Of a stretch of DNA of 49,587 nt, positions 35,842 to 43,794 are shown in pieces; the first letter of the stretch is position 1, and each line of letters starts with the position of its first letter. The stretch is taken from the NCBI GenBank assembly GCA_937897985.1, contig CALCBD010000030.1, positions 1-49,587 on the forward strand, read 5' to 3'. A program made the position numbers and the translations under genes. The notes beneath the pieces are model-generated. The model saw only the letters and a program-made list of their open reading frames with translations, did no database searches and was not told the origin of the DNA. Source of the stretch: an uncultured Paludibacter sp. GTDB taxonomy: Bacteria; Bacteroidota; Bacteroidia; Bacteroidales; Paludibacteraceae.

Positions 35842-36600
35842 ATGAACAATTTAGAACAAAAGTATGTCGACGACGTAAATGCTTACCTTTCTCTTTCTGC
35901 CAATGAACGCGATATCGAAAAAGGTGCAATGCTTATGCTTAAAGGAAACAGAAATCAAACTCTGTACAAAACAGTAATTCGAAAATCATGGAGTGAAAAA
36001 ATTGAGTATGAACTCAGGAAAATTTTAGGAAACAGACTATCTACTGTTAAGGTTGTAACTGCTGAAAAAAATATTATTTCTGACATGGAGATGAAATTAC
36101 TCCAAATCAGTAAAAAACCTGAAATTAAAGGTAAAAGATCAGATCATGAATCTCTTCCTGACAAAATCAAAACAATTCCGGACGTAAATACCGAATTGTA
36201 CCAAAAAATGAGGTCCATACACGAAAAACTTAAAGTGTATAATGCGGAAAATTACGATGCAGAAAAACGTAAACCGTTAATTTCAGAAATGTTGAAAATT
36301 GATGCAACAATTATCGAAAACTGGAAAACATATGACAATTTCGATCCGGCAAATCCCATCAATCAAAATGTACAGAAAAAATCGGGTGATAAACTTGATA
36401 TTCAGGAAGTACAAAAATACCGCACAGCTTTGAGTCGTGCCGTCAGCGAGATTCCTGAGAAAATAAAAGCCGGCAAAACTAATTTAGCCGAAAAACAACG
36501 CGAAAAAGCACAAACATGCTACGAAGCGTTGATCAAAGATGGTCAGAACTTCACTCCGGCAATGATCGAAAAATTGAGAAATATCAATATCAACTTATAA
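35842..36600 (+). CDS. Hypothetical phage protein, helical
   Basis: A 252-aa, lysine- and glutamate-rich helical protein with no recognised family. ATG 35842 is used because an in-frame start at 35761 would lie in the terminator tail. The sequence (EVQKYRTALSRAVSEIPEKIKAG, shortened here, then NLAEKQREKAQTCYEAL) suggests coiled coils. It is not portal-like: it is too short and lacks the family's pattern. It could be a minor virion or assembly protein. Confidence 0.6.
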   Translation: MNNLEQKYVDDVNAYLSLSANERDIEKGAMLMLKGNRNQTLYKTVIRKSWSEKIEYELRKILGNRLSTVKVVTAEKNIISDMEMKLLQISKKPEIKGKRSDHESLPDKIKTIPDVNTELYQKMRSIHEKLKVYNAENYDAEKRKPLISEMLKIDATIIENWKTYDNFDPANPINQNVQKKSGDKLDIQEVQKYRTALSRAVSEIPEKIKAGKTNLAEKQREKAQTCYEALIKDGQNFTPAMIEKLRNININL

Positions 36601-36611
36601 GTTTATTCGCT

Positions 36612-37355
36612 ATGAGTTTGAAAAATATTGCAATTGTAATACCATGCTGGATGCGTCCGGAGATATTAAGTTTAACAGTAAAACAGTTAAATATTTTATG
36701 CGAAGAAAACATTAATAAGGTAAATATCACGGTTATTTATTCGCTTTCGCATGAAGATCCACAGATTTCAGATGTTATTTCTGCTCTAAATTTTTGTATG
36801 CACAAGTATTATGTGGTTTTTTCAGATAATAATCTTCTTGGACAAAAGGTTAATGATGCTATTACAATTGCAATTTCACTTGATTTCGATTATATCATGA
36901 ATCTTGGTTCGGATGACTTAATTCATCCGGACTTGATTGATTTGTATTTACCCTTTTTAGAAATGGAAATACCATTCTTCGGATTAGCTTCTGTATGGTT
37001 TTATAAATCAGGAGAAAAACCTTTTTGTTTTCAGAATTACAATAGTAATTACCTGATTGGTGCCGGTAGAATGATCCATAAAAAGGTGATTAATAAAGTT
37101 AATGATAAATTTGGTTCCCTTTATAATCCTTCAATTAATAGAGGAATGGATACCCATTCAGCTAATAAAATAATGGAATGTGGATTTAAACAAATTTTTG
37201 TATATGATGGAAAACATCCTCTGATTGTGGACATTAAATCTGATATAAATATTCACAGTTATGAGGCTATACGTTCAGCAAATTTTGTTGAAACTGATTC
37301 CGAAATCAATATTTTAGAATACTTTCCTGTTCTGAAAGCCAATGAGCAAAATTGA
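36612..37355 (+). CDS. Glycosyltransferase family 2-like protein
   Basis: A 247-aa GT-A-fold protein. It begins IAIVIPCWMRPEIL, as family 2 enzymes do, and carries NLGSDDLIHPDLID, where GSDD stands for the metal-binding DxD motif. The C-terminal part (INRGMDTHSANKIMECGFK) may hold the acceptor-binding Asp. The start at ATG 36612 avoids a long overlap with the gene before. A glycosyltransferase between structural and packaging genes is unusual; it may glycosylate phage DNA, virion proteins or host surface glycans. Confidence 0.75.
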   Translation: MSLKNIAIVIPCWMRPEILSLTVKQLNILCEENINKVNITVIYSLSHEDPQISDVISALNFCMHKYYVVFSDNNLLGQKVNDAITIAISLDFDYIMNLGSDDLIHPDLIDLYLPFLEMEIPFFGLASVWFYKSGEKPFCFQNYNSNYLIGAGRMIHKKVINKVNDKFGSLYNPSINRGMDTHSANKIMECGFKQIFVYDGKHPLIVDIKSDINIHSYEAIRSANFVETDSEINILEYFPVLKANEQN

Positions 37356-37833
37356 TAACATATTGAAACCATTAAGTTCCGAGTATATCGGAGCTTATTT
37401 GGATAATGGAGTACAGCTTTATGACATCATTGAGTGGATCCTGAAATATTCCGGTCCTGCAGATATTGTTGTTCTCACATTTAGCTTGAGCGAAGAATTT
37501 ATCCGGAAAGTACATTACCTGAAGCAATCAGGGCAAATTAAAGATATTACCGTGATTTTAGACTTTAAAGCCATTCAAAAAACCGAAAAACTTATCCGGT
37601 TAGCCGGTAATGTTTTCAACCGGTTGATTTATGCCAAAACACATGCTAAAATTGTACTTATTGATGGTGATCCTATACGGGTTTGCGTATCAGGGAGTCA
37701 GAATGCTACCCGTGGAAATCGTGAAGAAAGCGGCATAATAACTACAGACCTTATAACTTACGAAAAATTTAAAACTGAAATAGAACGCATCCAACGAAAT
37801 GGAATACAACGAGGAACTGTTACTCAAAATTGA
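37342..37833 (+). CDS. Phospholipase D-like (HKD) protein
   Basis: A 163-aa protein with one HKD motif: HAKIVLID (HxKx4D) then GSQNATRGNREESG, the pattern of PLD-superfamily nucleases and phosphodiesterases, which act as dimers when they have one motif. The N-terminal part has the alternating strands and helices of the fold (DIVVLTFSLSEEF). It overlaps both neighbours by 14 and 35 bp. It may be a nuclease linked to packaging or defence against other DNA. Confidence 0.8.
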   Translation: MSKIDNILKPLSSEYIGAYLDNGVQLYDIIEWILKYSGPADIVVLTFSLSEEFIRKVHYLKQSGQIKDITVILDFKAIQKTEKLIRLAGNVFNRLIYAKTHAKIVLIDGDPIRVCVSGSQNATRGNREESGIITTDLITYEKFKTEIERIQRNGIQRGTVTQN

Positions 37834-38080
37834 AGAATATGCCGGATTACTTACAAGCATATCCGATATCGCTGTTTTACTTGATCTTAATGAAGATATA
37901 CTGAGAGATGATATTACCAATAAATTTACAAACGTTTCGCTCCGTTACCGAAAAGCAAAAGCAGCTACAGAACTTCAACTTCGCCGGCAGGAAATTGACC
38001 TGGCTAAACTCGGATCTCCGATAGCTATTGATTTAGTTCAAAAATATAAATTGACTCAACAACTTAGCGAAAATGGCTAA
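37799..38080 (+). CDS. Small terminase-like HTH protein
   Basis: A 93-aa protein. The helix-turn-helix (SISDIAVLLDLNEDILRDDI) and the following LRYRKAKAATELQLRRQEIDLAKLGSP stretch resemble short phage proteins that precede the large terminase in Bacteroidota prophages and probably bind the packaging start site. It overlaps the next gene by 8 bp. Confidence 0.65.
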   Translation: MEYNEELLLKIEEYAGLLTSISDIAVLLDLNEDILRDDITNKFTNVSLRYRKAKAATELQLRRQEIDLAKLGSPIAIDLVQKYKLTQQLSENG

Positions 38081-38669
38081 ACCCGAAATATTCGACATTT
38101 GTGTGCAGCATCTTTACGATGATAAAAATAAACTCACACACTTAGCTCCACAGCAGCTCGATAAACTGTTGCGAATCCGGAGCGCTTATACCTTAATGCT
38201 CGAGTTCCCCAGCAAAAAAGACCGGGAAATTATTCTTCACCTGCAGACTAATTTCGGTATCGATCGCACAGCTGCTTATGATGATTTGCGCGTAATCAAA
38301 GAACTATTAGGAGCAATTAATAAACAGTCGAAAGATTGGCATCGCTTCAGGTTTAACTACAGAAATGAAAAAGCGTTCAGCATTGCCGAACTAAAACAGG
38401 ATGCTACCGCAATGGATAGATGTAATAACACCTACGGAAAATACAATCAGCTCGACAAAGAAGATGTGCAAACTGTTCCCTGGGAAAAAATTATTCCTCA
38501 ATTATTCGAACCAACCAGCGATCCTTCAGTATTAGGTATTAAACCAATGCCAAAATTCAGAGAAACTATAGCAGCTATGAAAAAGAAATATCTGCAGGAT
38601 GTTGAAGATATTACATTCGAAGATGTTGATTTAAGAAATTTGGAAGATGCAAGATCAGGGCAAATTTAA
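38073..38669 (+). CDS. Terminase small subunit-like protein
   Basis: A 198-aa protein directly before, and overlapping by 23 bp, the large terminase gene. A central segment (LHLQTNFGIDRTAAYDDLRVI) looks like a helix-turn-helix, with a helical C-terminus (FRETIAAMKKKYLQD). With the 93-aa gene before it, it likely forms the DNA-recognition part of the packaging machine. Which of the two is the true small subunit is not resolved. Confidence 0.6.
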   Translation: MAKPEIFDICVQHLYDDKNKLTHLAPQQLDKLLRIRSAYTLMLEFPSKKDREIILHLQTNFGIDRTAAYDDLRVIKELLGAINKQSKDWHRFRFNYRNEKAFSIAELKQDATAMDRCNNTYGKYNQLDKEDVQTVPWEKIIPQLFEPTSDPSVLGIKPMPKFRETIAAMKKKYLQDVEDITFEDVDLRNLEDARSGQI

Positions 38670-40299
38670 AAAAATATATTTCAACGATGCACAGCAAAAA
38701 GTGATGTATCGGAATGCCAACACTAAAATTATTGTTGGTGGGCGTCGACTTGGTAAAAGTCACGGTATTGTTGCACCCAATTTATTACAAAACGTTCAGA
38801 GGATGCCCGGAGGAAATCACGGCATCATTGCCAATACATTTCAACAGGCACTTACCAGGACATTGCCCGGAACGTTATCCGCTTGGGAAGATTGGGGATA
38901 TAAACGAAATCTTCATTGGATTATCGGGAGAAAACCGGATCAGAAATTAGGATGGCCAAAACCAAAAGTTGAACCGGCTGATTATACTTATGTGTTAAGC
39001 ACCTATACGGGCGCTGTCTGTCCAATTATATCGCAGGATGTTCCAGGATCTTCCAACTCGCATACTTTCGATTCTCTTACTATTGATGAAGCAAAATTTA
39101 TCAATTATGAAAAATTGCTGAACGAGACCATTCCGGCTAATGGTGGAACAAAAGCGCACTTCGGGCATTTACCATGGCATCACAGTATGTTGATAGTTTC
39201 AGATATGCCAACTACAAAAAAGGGATCATGGTTTCTTCAGTACGAAGATAAATGTAATGTAGAAGTAATTGCTTCTATAGATGGTATTTTGAATGAGCGA
39301 TATCGTATACTCGAAAAAATACGTTTAATGATATCCAACAAAGAAACTCCAAAACAATACCTGTATGACTATTATAAAACTCTGACCAAAGATTTAGCAC
39401 AGTTTCAGCGTATTGCTGTCGATTATAATGTGTTTACCTCTATAGAAAATTTACAGGTATTAGGTAAAGGTTATATTGAGCAAATGAAGCGTGACCTGTC
39501 TCCGCTCGTTTTTCAGACCTCAATCCTTTGTCGGAAGGTTGGTATACTCCGGGATGGATTTTATTCAAATCTCGACGAGAAGTTGCATTATTACACGGCA
39601 TTCGACAATAGCTATCTACTCGACTTAGAATATCACTTTGATAAGACAAAAGATTTATCCTGCCTTCAGGATGGTGATCTGGACAGAAATGCCCCTATAA
39701 ATATAGCTTTTGACTACAATGGTAACATTAACTGGTTAGTTGCCGGCCAACGCTCAGGTATGAAACTTAAGGTACTCAAGTCGATGTTTGTAAAGTATGA
39801 CCGTCGATTAGTGGAACTGGTAAATGATTTCTGCCATTACTACAGACATCAGAAGTGCAAGGAAGTAATTTATTATTATGATACTACTGCGCTTGGAAGT
39901 AATTATGCAGTGAATGATAAAGACTTTGCGTCAGCAATTATTGATACATTCAGAGCCAACAGATGGATAGTAACAGGTATACACATTGGAAATCCAATGA
40001 ATCACATGGAGAAACACAACTTATTAAGTATGGCACTCAAAGGTCAACAGGGTTTGCTTCCTATGTTTAACCGGGATAATAACGAAGACCTTATACTTGG
40101 ACTTGAGCAGACCGGGATACGTCAGGGTCCTAACGGATTCAGTAAAGACAAACGCGGTGAAAAACTGGCCGAAACTGAAGAAGATAAGTTGGAACACCGT
40201 ACGGATGGTACTGATGCATTTGATACATTGTGGTTGGGAATGAATAATTTCCCTGCAGACAACTCATTCAGTGCTAATTTAATCAGTTCTTTTATGTAA
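38647..40299 (+). CDS. terL: Terminase large subunit
   Basis: A 550-aa packaging motor. The ATPase part has Walker A GGRRLGKS (31-38) and a Walker B-like FDSLTIDEAK. The C-terminal RNase H-like nuclease has INIAFDYNGN and VIYYYDTTALG with acidic residues, and DGTDAFDTLWLGM near the end. The enzyme cuts concatemeric DNA and drives it into proheads. It is the last gene of the phage-like block, whereas a portal gene normally follows. A GC-rich hairpin lies 66 bp past the stop. Confidence 0.88.
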   Translation: MQDQGKFKKIYFNDAQQKVMYRNANTKIIVGGRRLGKSHGIVAPNLLQNVQRMPGGNHGIIANTFQQALTRTLPGTLSAWEDWGYKRNLHWIIGRKPDQKLGWPKPKVEPADYTYVLSTYTGAVCPIISQDVPGSSNSHTFDSLTIDEAKFINYEKLLNETIPANGGTKAHFGHLPWHHSMLIVSDMPTTKKGSWFLQYEDKCNVEVIASIDGILNERYRILEKIRLMISNKETPKQYLYDYYKTLTKDLAQFQRIAVDYNVFTSIENLQVLGKGYIEQMKRDLSPLVFQTSILCRKVGILRDGFYSNLDEKLHYYTAFDNSYLLDLEYHFDKTKDLSCLQDGDLDRNAPINIAFDYNGNINWLVAGQRSGMKLKVLKSMFVKYDRRLVELVNDFCHYYRHQKCKEVIYYYDTTALGSNYAVNDKDFASAIIDTFRANRWIVTGIHIGNPMNHMEKHNLLSMALKGQQGLLPMFNRDNNEDLILGLEQTGIRQGPNGFSKDKRGEKLAETEEDKLEHRTDGTDAFDTLWLGMNNFPADNSFSANLISSFM

Positions 40300-40364
40300 T
40301 CACATTAATAAATGGTAATTACACTATCAATAGTAATTGATAACGTAATTTGCGTATTTACCAT

Positions 40365-40392
40365 GCGGGGCTGCTCATTCGGGCAGCCCCGC
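40365..40392 (+). terminator. GC-rich hairpin after the large terminase gene
   Basis: Perfect 10-bp inverted repeat GCGGGGCTGC / GCAGCCCCGC with an 8-nt loop. The following sequence is T-rich but without a long run. Probable terminator of the packaging operon. Confidence 0.65.
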
Positions 40393-40473
40393 TGTTATTA
40401 TCTATCATATAACACGATTTTAATCCCTTGTAATGACAAATCAGCGAGAGGGCGGGGCGGGGTCTATCGACAT

Positions 40474-40519
40474 AAACAATACATTTATACGACTTCCTGA
40501 GCGTATAAATGTATTGTTT
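40474..40519. repeat. Perfect 18-bp inverted repeat
   Basis: Arms 40474-40491 and 40502-40519 with a 10-bp centre, preceded at 40448-40462 by a G-rich stretch with three G-runs. An 11-bp part (TATAAATGTAT) recurs at 40782-40792. It may be a terminator (T-rich right side), a protein-binding site or part of an origin. Confidence 0.7.
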
Positions 40520-40736
40520 TCAGATTTTTATTTGTTTGAAAGGCGGAAAACATAAATTTTGTTTAAGCAAATTTCCCCGATTACATATTAAAAGCAATTG
40601 TTTATCAATTGTTTGATACTTTTTTTCTTTGTTTTTAATGTTTATATAGATATTTTATTTTAAAACTTTATTAATCAATTATTTAATTAGTATAGTATAG
40701 TTAAACATAAAAAGGAGATAAAAATATAAAAACTAC

Positions 40737-40924
40737 TTACAACCTTACAACACTACAACAAGTAAAAGTAAAATTCTGATTTATAAATGTATAGTGTTGT
40801 AATTTATTGAAAATTAAATTTAATTCAACATTACAACATCATACTATCAAAACAACCTTACAACGCACATACAACAGATATAAATTTGATATATAAATAC
40901 TTACATCATAATTGTATGTTGTAG
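40737..40924. repeat. Cluster of eight TACAAC-type short repeats
   Basis: TTACAAC occurs at 40737, 40745, 40831 and 40858; CTACAAC at 40753; ATACAAC at 40869; inverted copies GTTGTAA at 40796 and GTTGTAG at 40918. Spacing is irregular, but the first three copies are 8 bp apart. This looks like iterons or clustered operator sites. Confidence 0.6.
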
Positions 40925-41181
40925 GCACTTTTCACAAAAAATTATAATTTTATTTTTGCAATATTTAACATTATGCACTGATATTCAATTATTTAGACTT
41001 TAATAGATGATGAATAATAAATATAAATCAATTTTTCAACTCCAAACTCTAAAAAAAAAATATCTTAAAATGTGATTTATTTATGATGTTTACAATATGC
41101 ATTTAAAAGGACTATATTGATTATATATATTTATATTATTGATATTCAGTTATTTATATTTATTAATTCAAATTATTTTCG

Positions 41182-41189
41182 TATATTTG
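41182..41189 (+). promoter_or_regulatory. -7 box upstream of the 41.3-43.3 kb operon
   Basis: TATATTTG fits TAnnTTTG. A transcript would begin near 41196, leaving a leader of about 120 nt before the ATG at 41316. No clear -33 element is visible. Confidence 0.45.
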
Positions 41190-41315
41190 TAGTACGAAAT
41201 AGCACGACATTACAGAGCTATTTTAACATTATAGCCCTTTTGGGAATCTTTGACATTTTGGACATAATTTTTTGTCATATATAAATTTTTATTCATCATT
41301 TAATTTTTAAGCAAA

Positions 41316-41735
41316 ATGAAAAACAATTCAGCAGCGCAAAAAGCGCAGGAGGCAGAAGCCCCAACAATGACAATTGTAAAACCGCAGGAAGAAAAGAGAG
41401 CGGAAGTAATTAACAAAGCAGGTGCGGAAATAGTAGAATTTACACCCGTACAGGAACAACCAAAAGTACAAACTATTGATGAACTGAAACGTAAAGCAGA
41501 GTTATTGACCCGATTCGCGCAGAAACACAGTGATTTAATTGAAAAGCGCAAACAGGTTGAAAATTTTAAAATCAGTCACGACAACGACACTGCAACCGTT
41601 TTAGTTCATGACGCAAAGGGTGAAGTATTCAACAGTAACAGCCCGAAAACAATTGGTAAACTGATTGAATTTTGGTTGGAAGAATTTACCGAAGCAATAG
41701 AAAGAATTGAAACGCAAATGCGGGAAATTGCATAA
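41316..41735 (+). CDS. Hypothetical mobile-element protein
   Basis: A 139-aa protein. The N-terminal 50 residues are Ala/Glu/Gln-rich and probably disordered; the rest is helical and beta-rich (TIDELKRKAELLTRFAQKHS, then ATVLVHDAKGEVFNSNSP). It resembles proteins I associate with Bacteroidota plasmids and conjugative elements, but there is no known function. It opens a four-gene operon and uses the shared TTAATTTTTAAGCA leader. Confidence 0.65.
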   Translation: MKNNSAAQKAQEAEAPTMTIVKPQEEKRAEVINKAGAEIVEFTPVQEQPKVQTIDELKRKAELLTRFAQKHSDLIEKRKQVENFKISHDNDTATVLVHDAKGEVFNSNSPKTIGKLIEFWLEEFTEAIERIETQMREIA

Positions 41736-41742
41736 ATGAAAA

Positions 41743-41774
41743 ACCCCTCAAAAAGCAGCAACTTTTTGAGGGGT
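41743..41774. other. Strong hairpin between operon genes
   Basis: Perfect 13-bp inverted repeat (41743-41755 and 41762-41774) with a 6-nt loop, right after the stop at 41735. It lacks a plus-strand U-run, though the minus strand would have one. It may stabilise or process the transcript. Confidence 0.6.
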
Positions 41775-41823
41775 CAAAAATTCAAACGTCTTTAAACATT
41801 TAATTTTTAAGCATCACAAAAGT

Positions 41824-42156
41824 ATGAAAACAAATTCAAACCTACAACAAAAAAGGGAATATTTAAAACAAATTTCCCAACCGCTCAAAGAACTAAAAAA
41901 AAGCGGAAGTATTGAAAGTATTAACGAAGGGTTAAAATCCATATACAGCGCACAAGGACACAGAGTTTTAAAAACATTCGACCAATGGACTGATGCAGGT
42001 TATCGGATAAAACAGGGAGCAAAAGCCCTTTATTTATGGGGAAAGCAGACCGCCAAAATCATCACCGAAGAGGGCGAAGAAAAGGAGATAAAATATTTTC
42101 CTTTAGTTGCTTTATTTTCTGATTCACAAGTTTATAACCCTGAAAACAACAAATAA
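41824..42156 (+). CDS. ArdC N-terminal-like single-stranded DNA-binding protein
   Basis: A 110-aa protein. FDQWTDAGYRIKQGAKALYLWG followed by YFPLVALFSDSQVYNPE matches the pattern of the ArdC-like N-terminal domain (W...GY.VkkG.kai.iw.....f....lF..sQv). This domain binds single-stranded DNA and is found in antirestriction proteins of plasmids and conjugative elements. The metallopeptidase half of ArdC is absent, so this is the DNA-binding part alone. Confidence 0.6.
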   Translation: MKTNSNLQQKREYLKQISQPLKELKKSGSIESINEGLKSIYSAQGHRVLKTFDQWTDAGYRIKQGAKALYLWGKQTAKIITEEGEEKEIKYFPLVALFSDSQVYNPENNK

Positions 42157-42157
42157 G

Positions 42158-43021
42158 ATGAATACTTTTGATTTTCAAAAAAATAAGTTTGAAGTAATGG
42201 ACTTGCAAACTTTAGAGCTGACACACAAAGAGAATGATATTTACGGCAATCCTTTACGTGGTTTATATCACTATGAAGTTATTAACAAAATAGCTGATAT
42301 ATGCAGAAATACAGGATTAAATTTCGAGATAGAAGAAATTTTTGCAGCACAAAATAAAAGTTCACAAAATCCCGGAGTTGTTATTCTTCCACAAGTCGAA
42401 TCTGTACACGGAACAAACGCAGCAGAAGCGCACATCTTAAGGCGTGTTTTTTCGACTATCAAAATAAAGGACGGACAGACAAGCGACATCACAACGACCA
42501 TCGCCATCGCCTATCATCAGGAAGGCATCCAAATCGGTTTCGGCCCGAATGTGGTTATTTGCCGTAATCAATGTATTTTAAATCGTACCCGATTAACACA
42601 AAACTACGGTTTCGGAAAGGTAACAAATGAAGAAATGTTTCAAAGTGTTGAAAATTGGATGAAAAATTTTGCAGGTTACAGAGAAAATGATTTGCGGATT
42701 TTGCAAAAGATGAAAGAGATATTTTGCAGTCAAAATGAAGTTTTTCAATTAATAGGGTTACTCACTTCTTTACGTGTGGCACACGATACAAGCGAACAGA
42801 GCATCAGATTAAATGACACTTACCCACTTAATCAAAGCCAGATTTCACAGTTTACAGAAAGCTATTTAATCAAAGCACAGGAAAACAAAAGAATGACACT
42901 TTGGGACGTGTACAATTTAGCAACTGATTTGTACCACCCCGACAAAACAGAAATTCCAAATTTGCTACCTCAAAATTTGGCATTGATTGAAGTTTTAACA
43001 GACCGTTATAATTTGGCGTAA
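42158..43021 (+). CDS. DUF3871-like protein
   Basis: A 287-aa protein that I assign to the DUF3871 group of Bacteroidota mobile elements, on the strength of the central part (LPQVESVHGTNAAEAHILRRV, shortened, then IAIAYHQEGIQIGFGPNVVIC). It is related in style to the DUF932 family of phage and plasmid proteins. The function is unknown. ATG 42158 follows the previous stop by one base; a longer in-frame reading would overlap the ArdC-like gene. Confidence 0.65.
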   Translation: MNTFDFQKNKFEVMDLQTLELTHKENDIYGNPLRGLYHYEVINKIADICRNTGLNFEIEEIFAAQNKSSQNPGVVILPQVESVHGTNAAEAHILRRVFSTIKIKDGQTSDITTTIAIAYHQEGIQIGFGPNVVICRNQCILNRTRLTQNYGFGKVTNEEMFQSVENWMKNFAGYRENDLRILQKMKEIFCSQNEVFQLIGLLTSLRVAHDTSEQSIRLNDTYPLNQSQISQFTESYLIKAQENKRMTLWDVYNLATDLYHPDKTEIPNLLPQNLALIEVLTDRYNLA

Positions 43022-43022
43022 T

Positions 43023-43268
43023 ATGGAAAAGATTATAACAGTAGGGAAAACAGGTAAACCCAAAGGCGGATATATTGAAAGCCTTACAATTTCGGGCGAA
43101 TATCTAAAAAAATACGGTTTTGAAATGGGTGATTTTGTTAAACTAGTAGTAACAAAAAACGAAATCAGAATCTTTAAAAATGTGAACACAAACTTACTTA
43201 CTCAAATGGGGGCTAAAAACCCCGCATTGTTGACAATGATAGAAAACCTTAGTTTGACAACGAAGTAA
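43023..43268 (+). CDS. SymE/AbrB-like small protein
   Basis: An 81-aa protein. ESLTISGEYLKKYGFEMGDFVKL followed by EIRIFKN has the SymE pattern (l.isG.yL...GF..Gd.v.v....i.i), a fold derived from AbrB-type DNA-binding swapped hairpins. SymE is an SOS-induced toxin that acts on nucleic acid in E. coli; here the gene may be a toxin or a regulator. It starts one base after the preceding stop. Confidence 0.6.
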   Translation: MEKIITVGKTGKPKGGYIESLTISGEYLKKYGFEMGDFVKLVVTKNEIRIFKNVNTNLLTQMGAKNPALLTMIENLSLTTK

Positions 43269-43286
43269 GCACAGAGCGGACGGGAA

Positions 43287-43354
43287 CAGCCCACAGCCCT
43301 AAAATACAAGGGGTGGGCTGCGCCTGCGCGCGCCCCGCGCTTTGCGCGGGGGCG
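43287..43354 (+). terminator. Tandem GC-rich hairpins ending the operon
   Basis: First hairpin CAGCCCAC / GTGGGCTG (43287-43294 and 43313-43320); second CGCCCCGCGC / GCGCGGGGGCG with one bulge (43331-43340 and 43344-43354). There is no U tail. This GC spike in AT-rich DNA differs from the other terminators of the window and may have come with the element. Confidence 0.6.
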
Positions 43355-43721
43355 AACAGTGGTCAATTTTGGCGATTTTAGTGGAAAGTATAAATATTAA
43401 TGTCTAAAATCTTAAAATTGGAAGTGTTTGAGCGCCTTTTCATTTTTTATTCTTCTTCTCTCCTATTCTTCTACTTACAAATTTGAATAAAAAACGAAAT
43501 GCACATCTGCTTATTGAGGTTGATGTGTTTTTAAGTTTTTGTCAAACTATAAATTTAATTAGGAATTTGATATTTTTTTTAATCAGCATAATTCCAATTT
43601 GTTTGGTTTTCTATCAAAATAAACTTTTTTTCAATTCTATCTATATATAACTTTTTCTAATCAGTTGCAAAATTTCAACTTTATTGAGGTAAGGGTTGTT
43701 TAATAAACAAAAATCACCTTA
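43355..43721. other. Intergenic region before the defence-like operon
   Basis: AT-rich, with no coding frame I would support. The promoter and operator-like palindrome lie just to the right (43722-43755). Confidence 0.5.
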
Positions 43722-43755
43722 ATATTATTTATTTAAGAATAATATCTTACTTTTG
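43722..43755 (+). promoter_or_regulatory. Promoter with operator-like palindrome of the three-gene cassette
   Basis: TACTTTTG at 43748-43755 matches the -7 box. Immediately upstream an inverted repeat ATATTATT / AATAATAT (43722-43729 and 43738-43745) covers the spacer. The transcript would start near 43762, 33 nt before the first ATG. Confidence 0.55.
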
Positions 43756-43794
43756 CAAAACAGTTCAACCTTAATAAAATTCTGCAACAAAATA

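Larger units (their letters stand above)
21844..40520. mobile_element. Phage-derived element lacking recognisable portal, tail and integration genes
   Basis: This block has a divergent repressor and early operon, a helicase loader, a VapE-like helicase, an S49 protease/scaffold, a major capsid protein, two small terminase-like proteins and a large terminase. Gene spacing is phage-like, with many 1-20 bp gaps or overlaps. I find no portal, head-tail connector, tape measure, baseplate, holin, lysin, integrase or transposase. The left limit is set by the att-like site. The right limit is uncertain: the hairpins near 40.4-40.5 kb end the morphogenesis block, but the element may extend beyond the window. 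Confidence 0.65.
40520..41315. other. AT-rich non-coding region with repeat cluster, possible origin
   Basis: About 800 bp without a gene. It is very AT-rich, with a cluster of short TACAAC repeats (40737-40924) and a promoter-like box near its right end. Repeats plus AT-rich DNA beside a gene operon suggest a replication origin or a multi-site operator. No replication initiator gene is adjacent. Confidence 0.45.

Noticed and set aside
40312..40500. Open frame of 62 codons after the terminase gene
   Set aside because: It runs through a perfect GC-rich hairpin and into the 18-bp palindrome, has an odd composition and has no family resemblance.
21844..40520. Mu-like transposable phage
   Set aside because: No DDE transposase, MuB-like or Mor-like gene is seen; the P-loop protein at 25294 looks like a helicase loader and a VapE helicase is present.
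40737..40924. CRISPR array
   Set aside because: The repeats are only 7 bp, irregularly spaced and in both orientations; no cas genes are present.
43753..43794. TTG start for the sce7726 gene
   Set aside because: The codon is part of the -7 promoter box; ATG 43795 matches the family's N-terminus.
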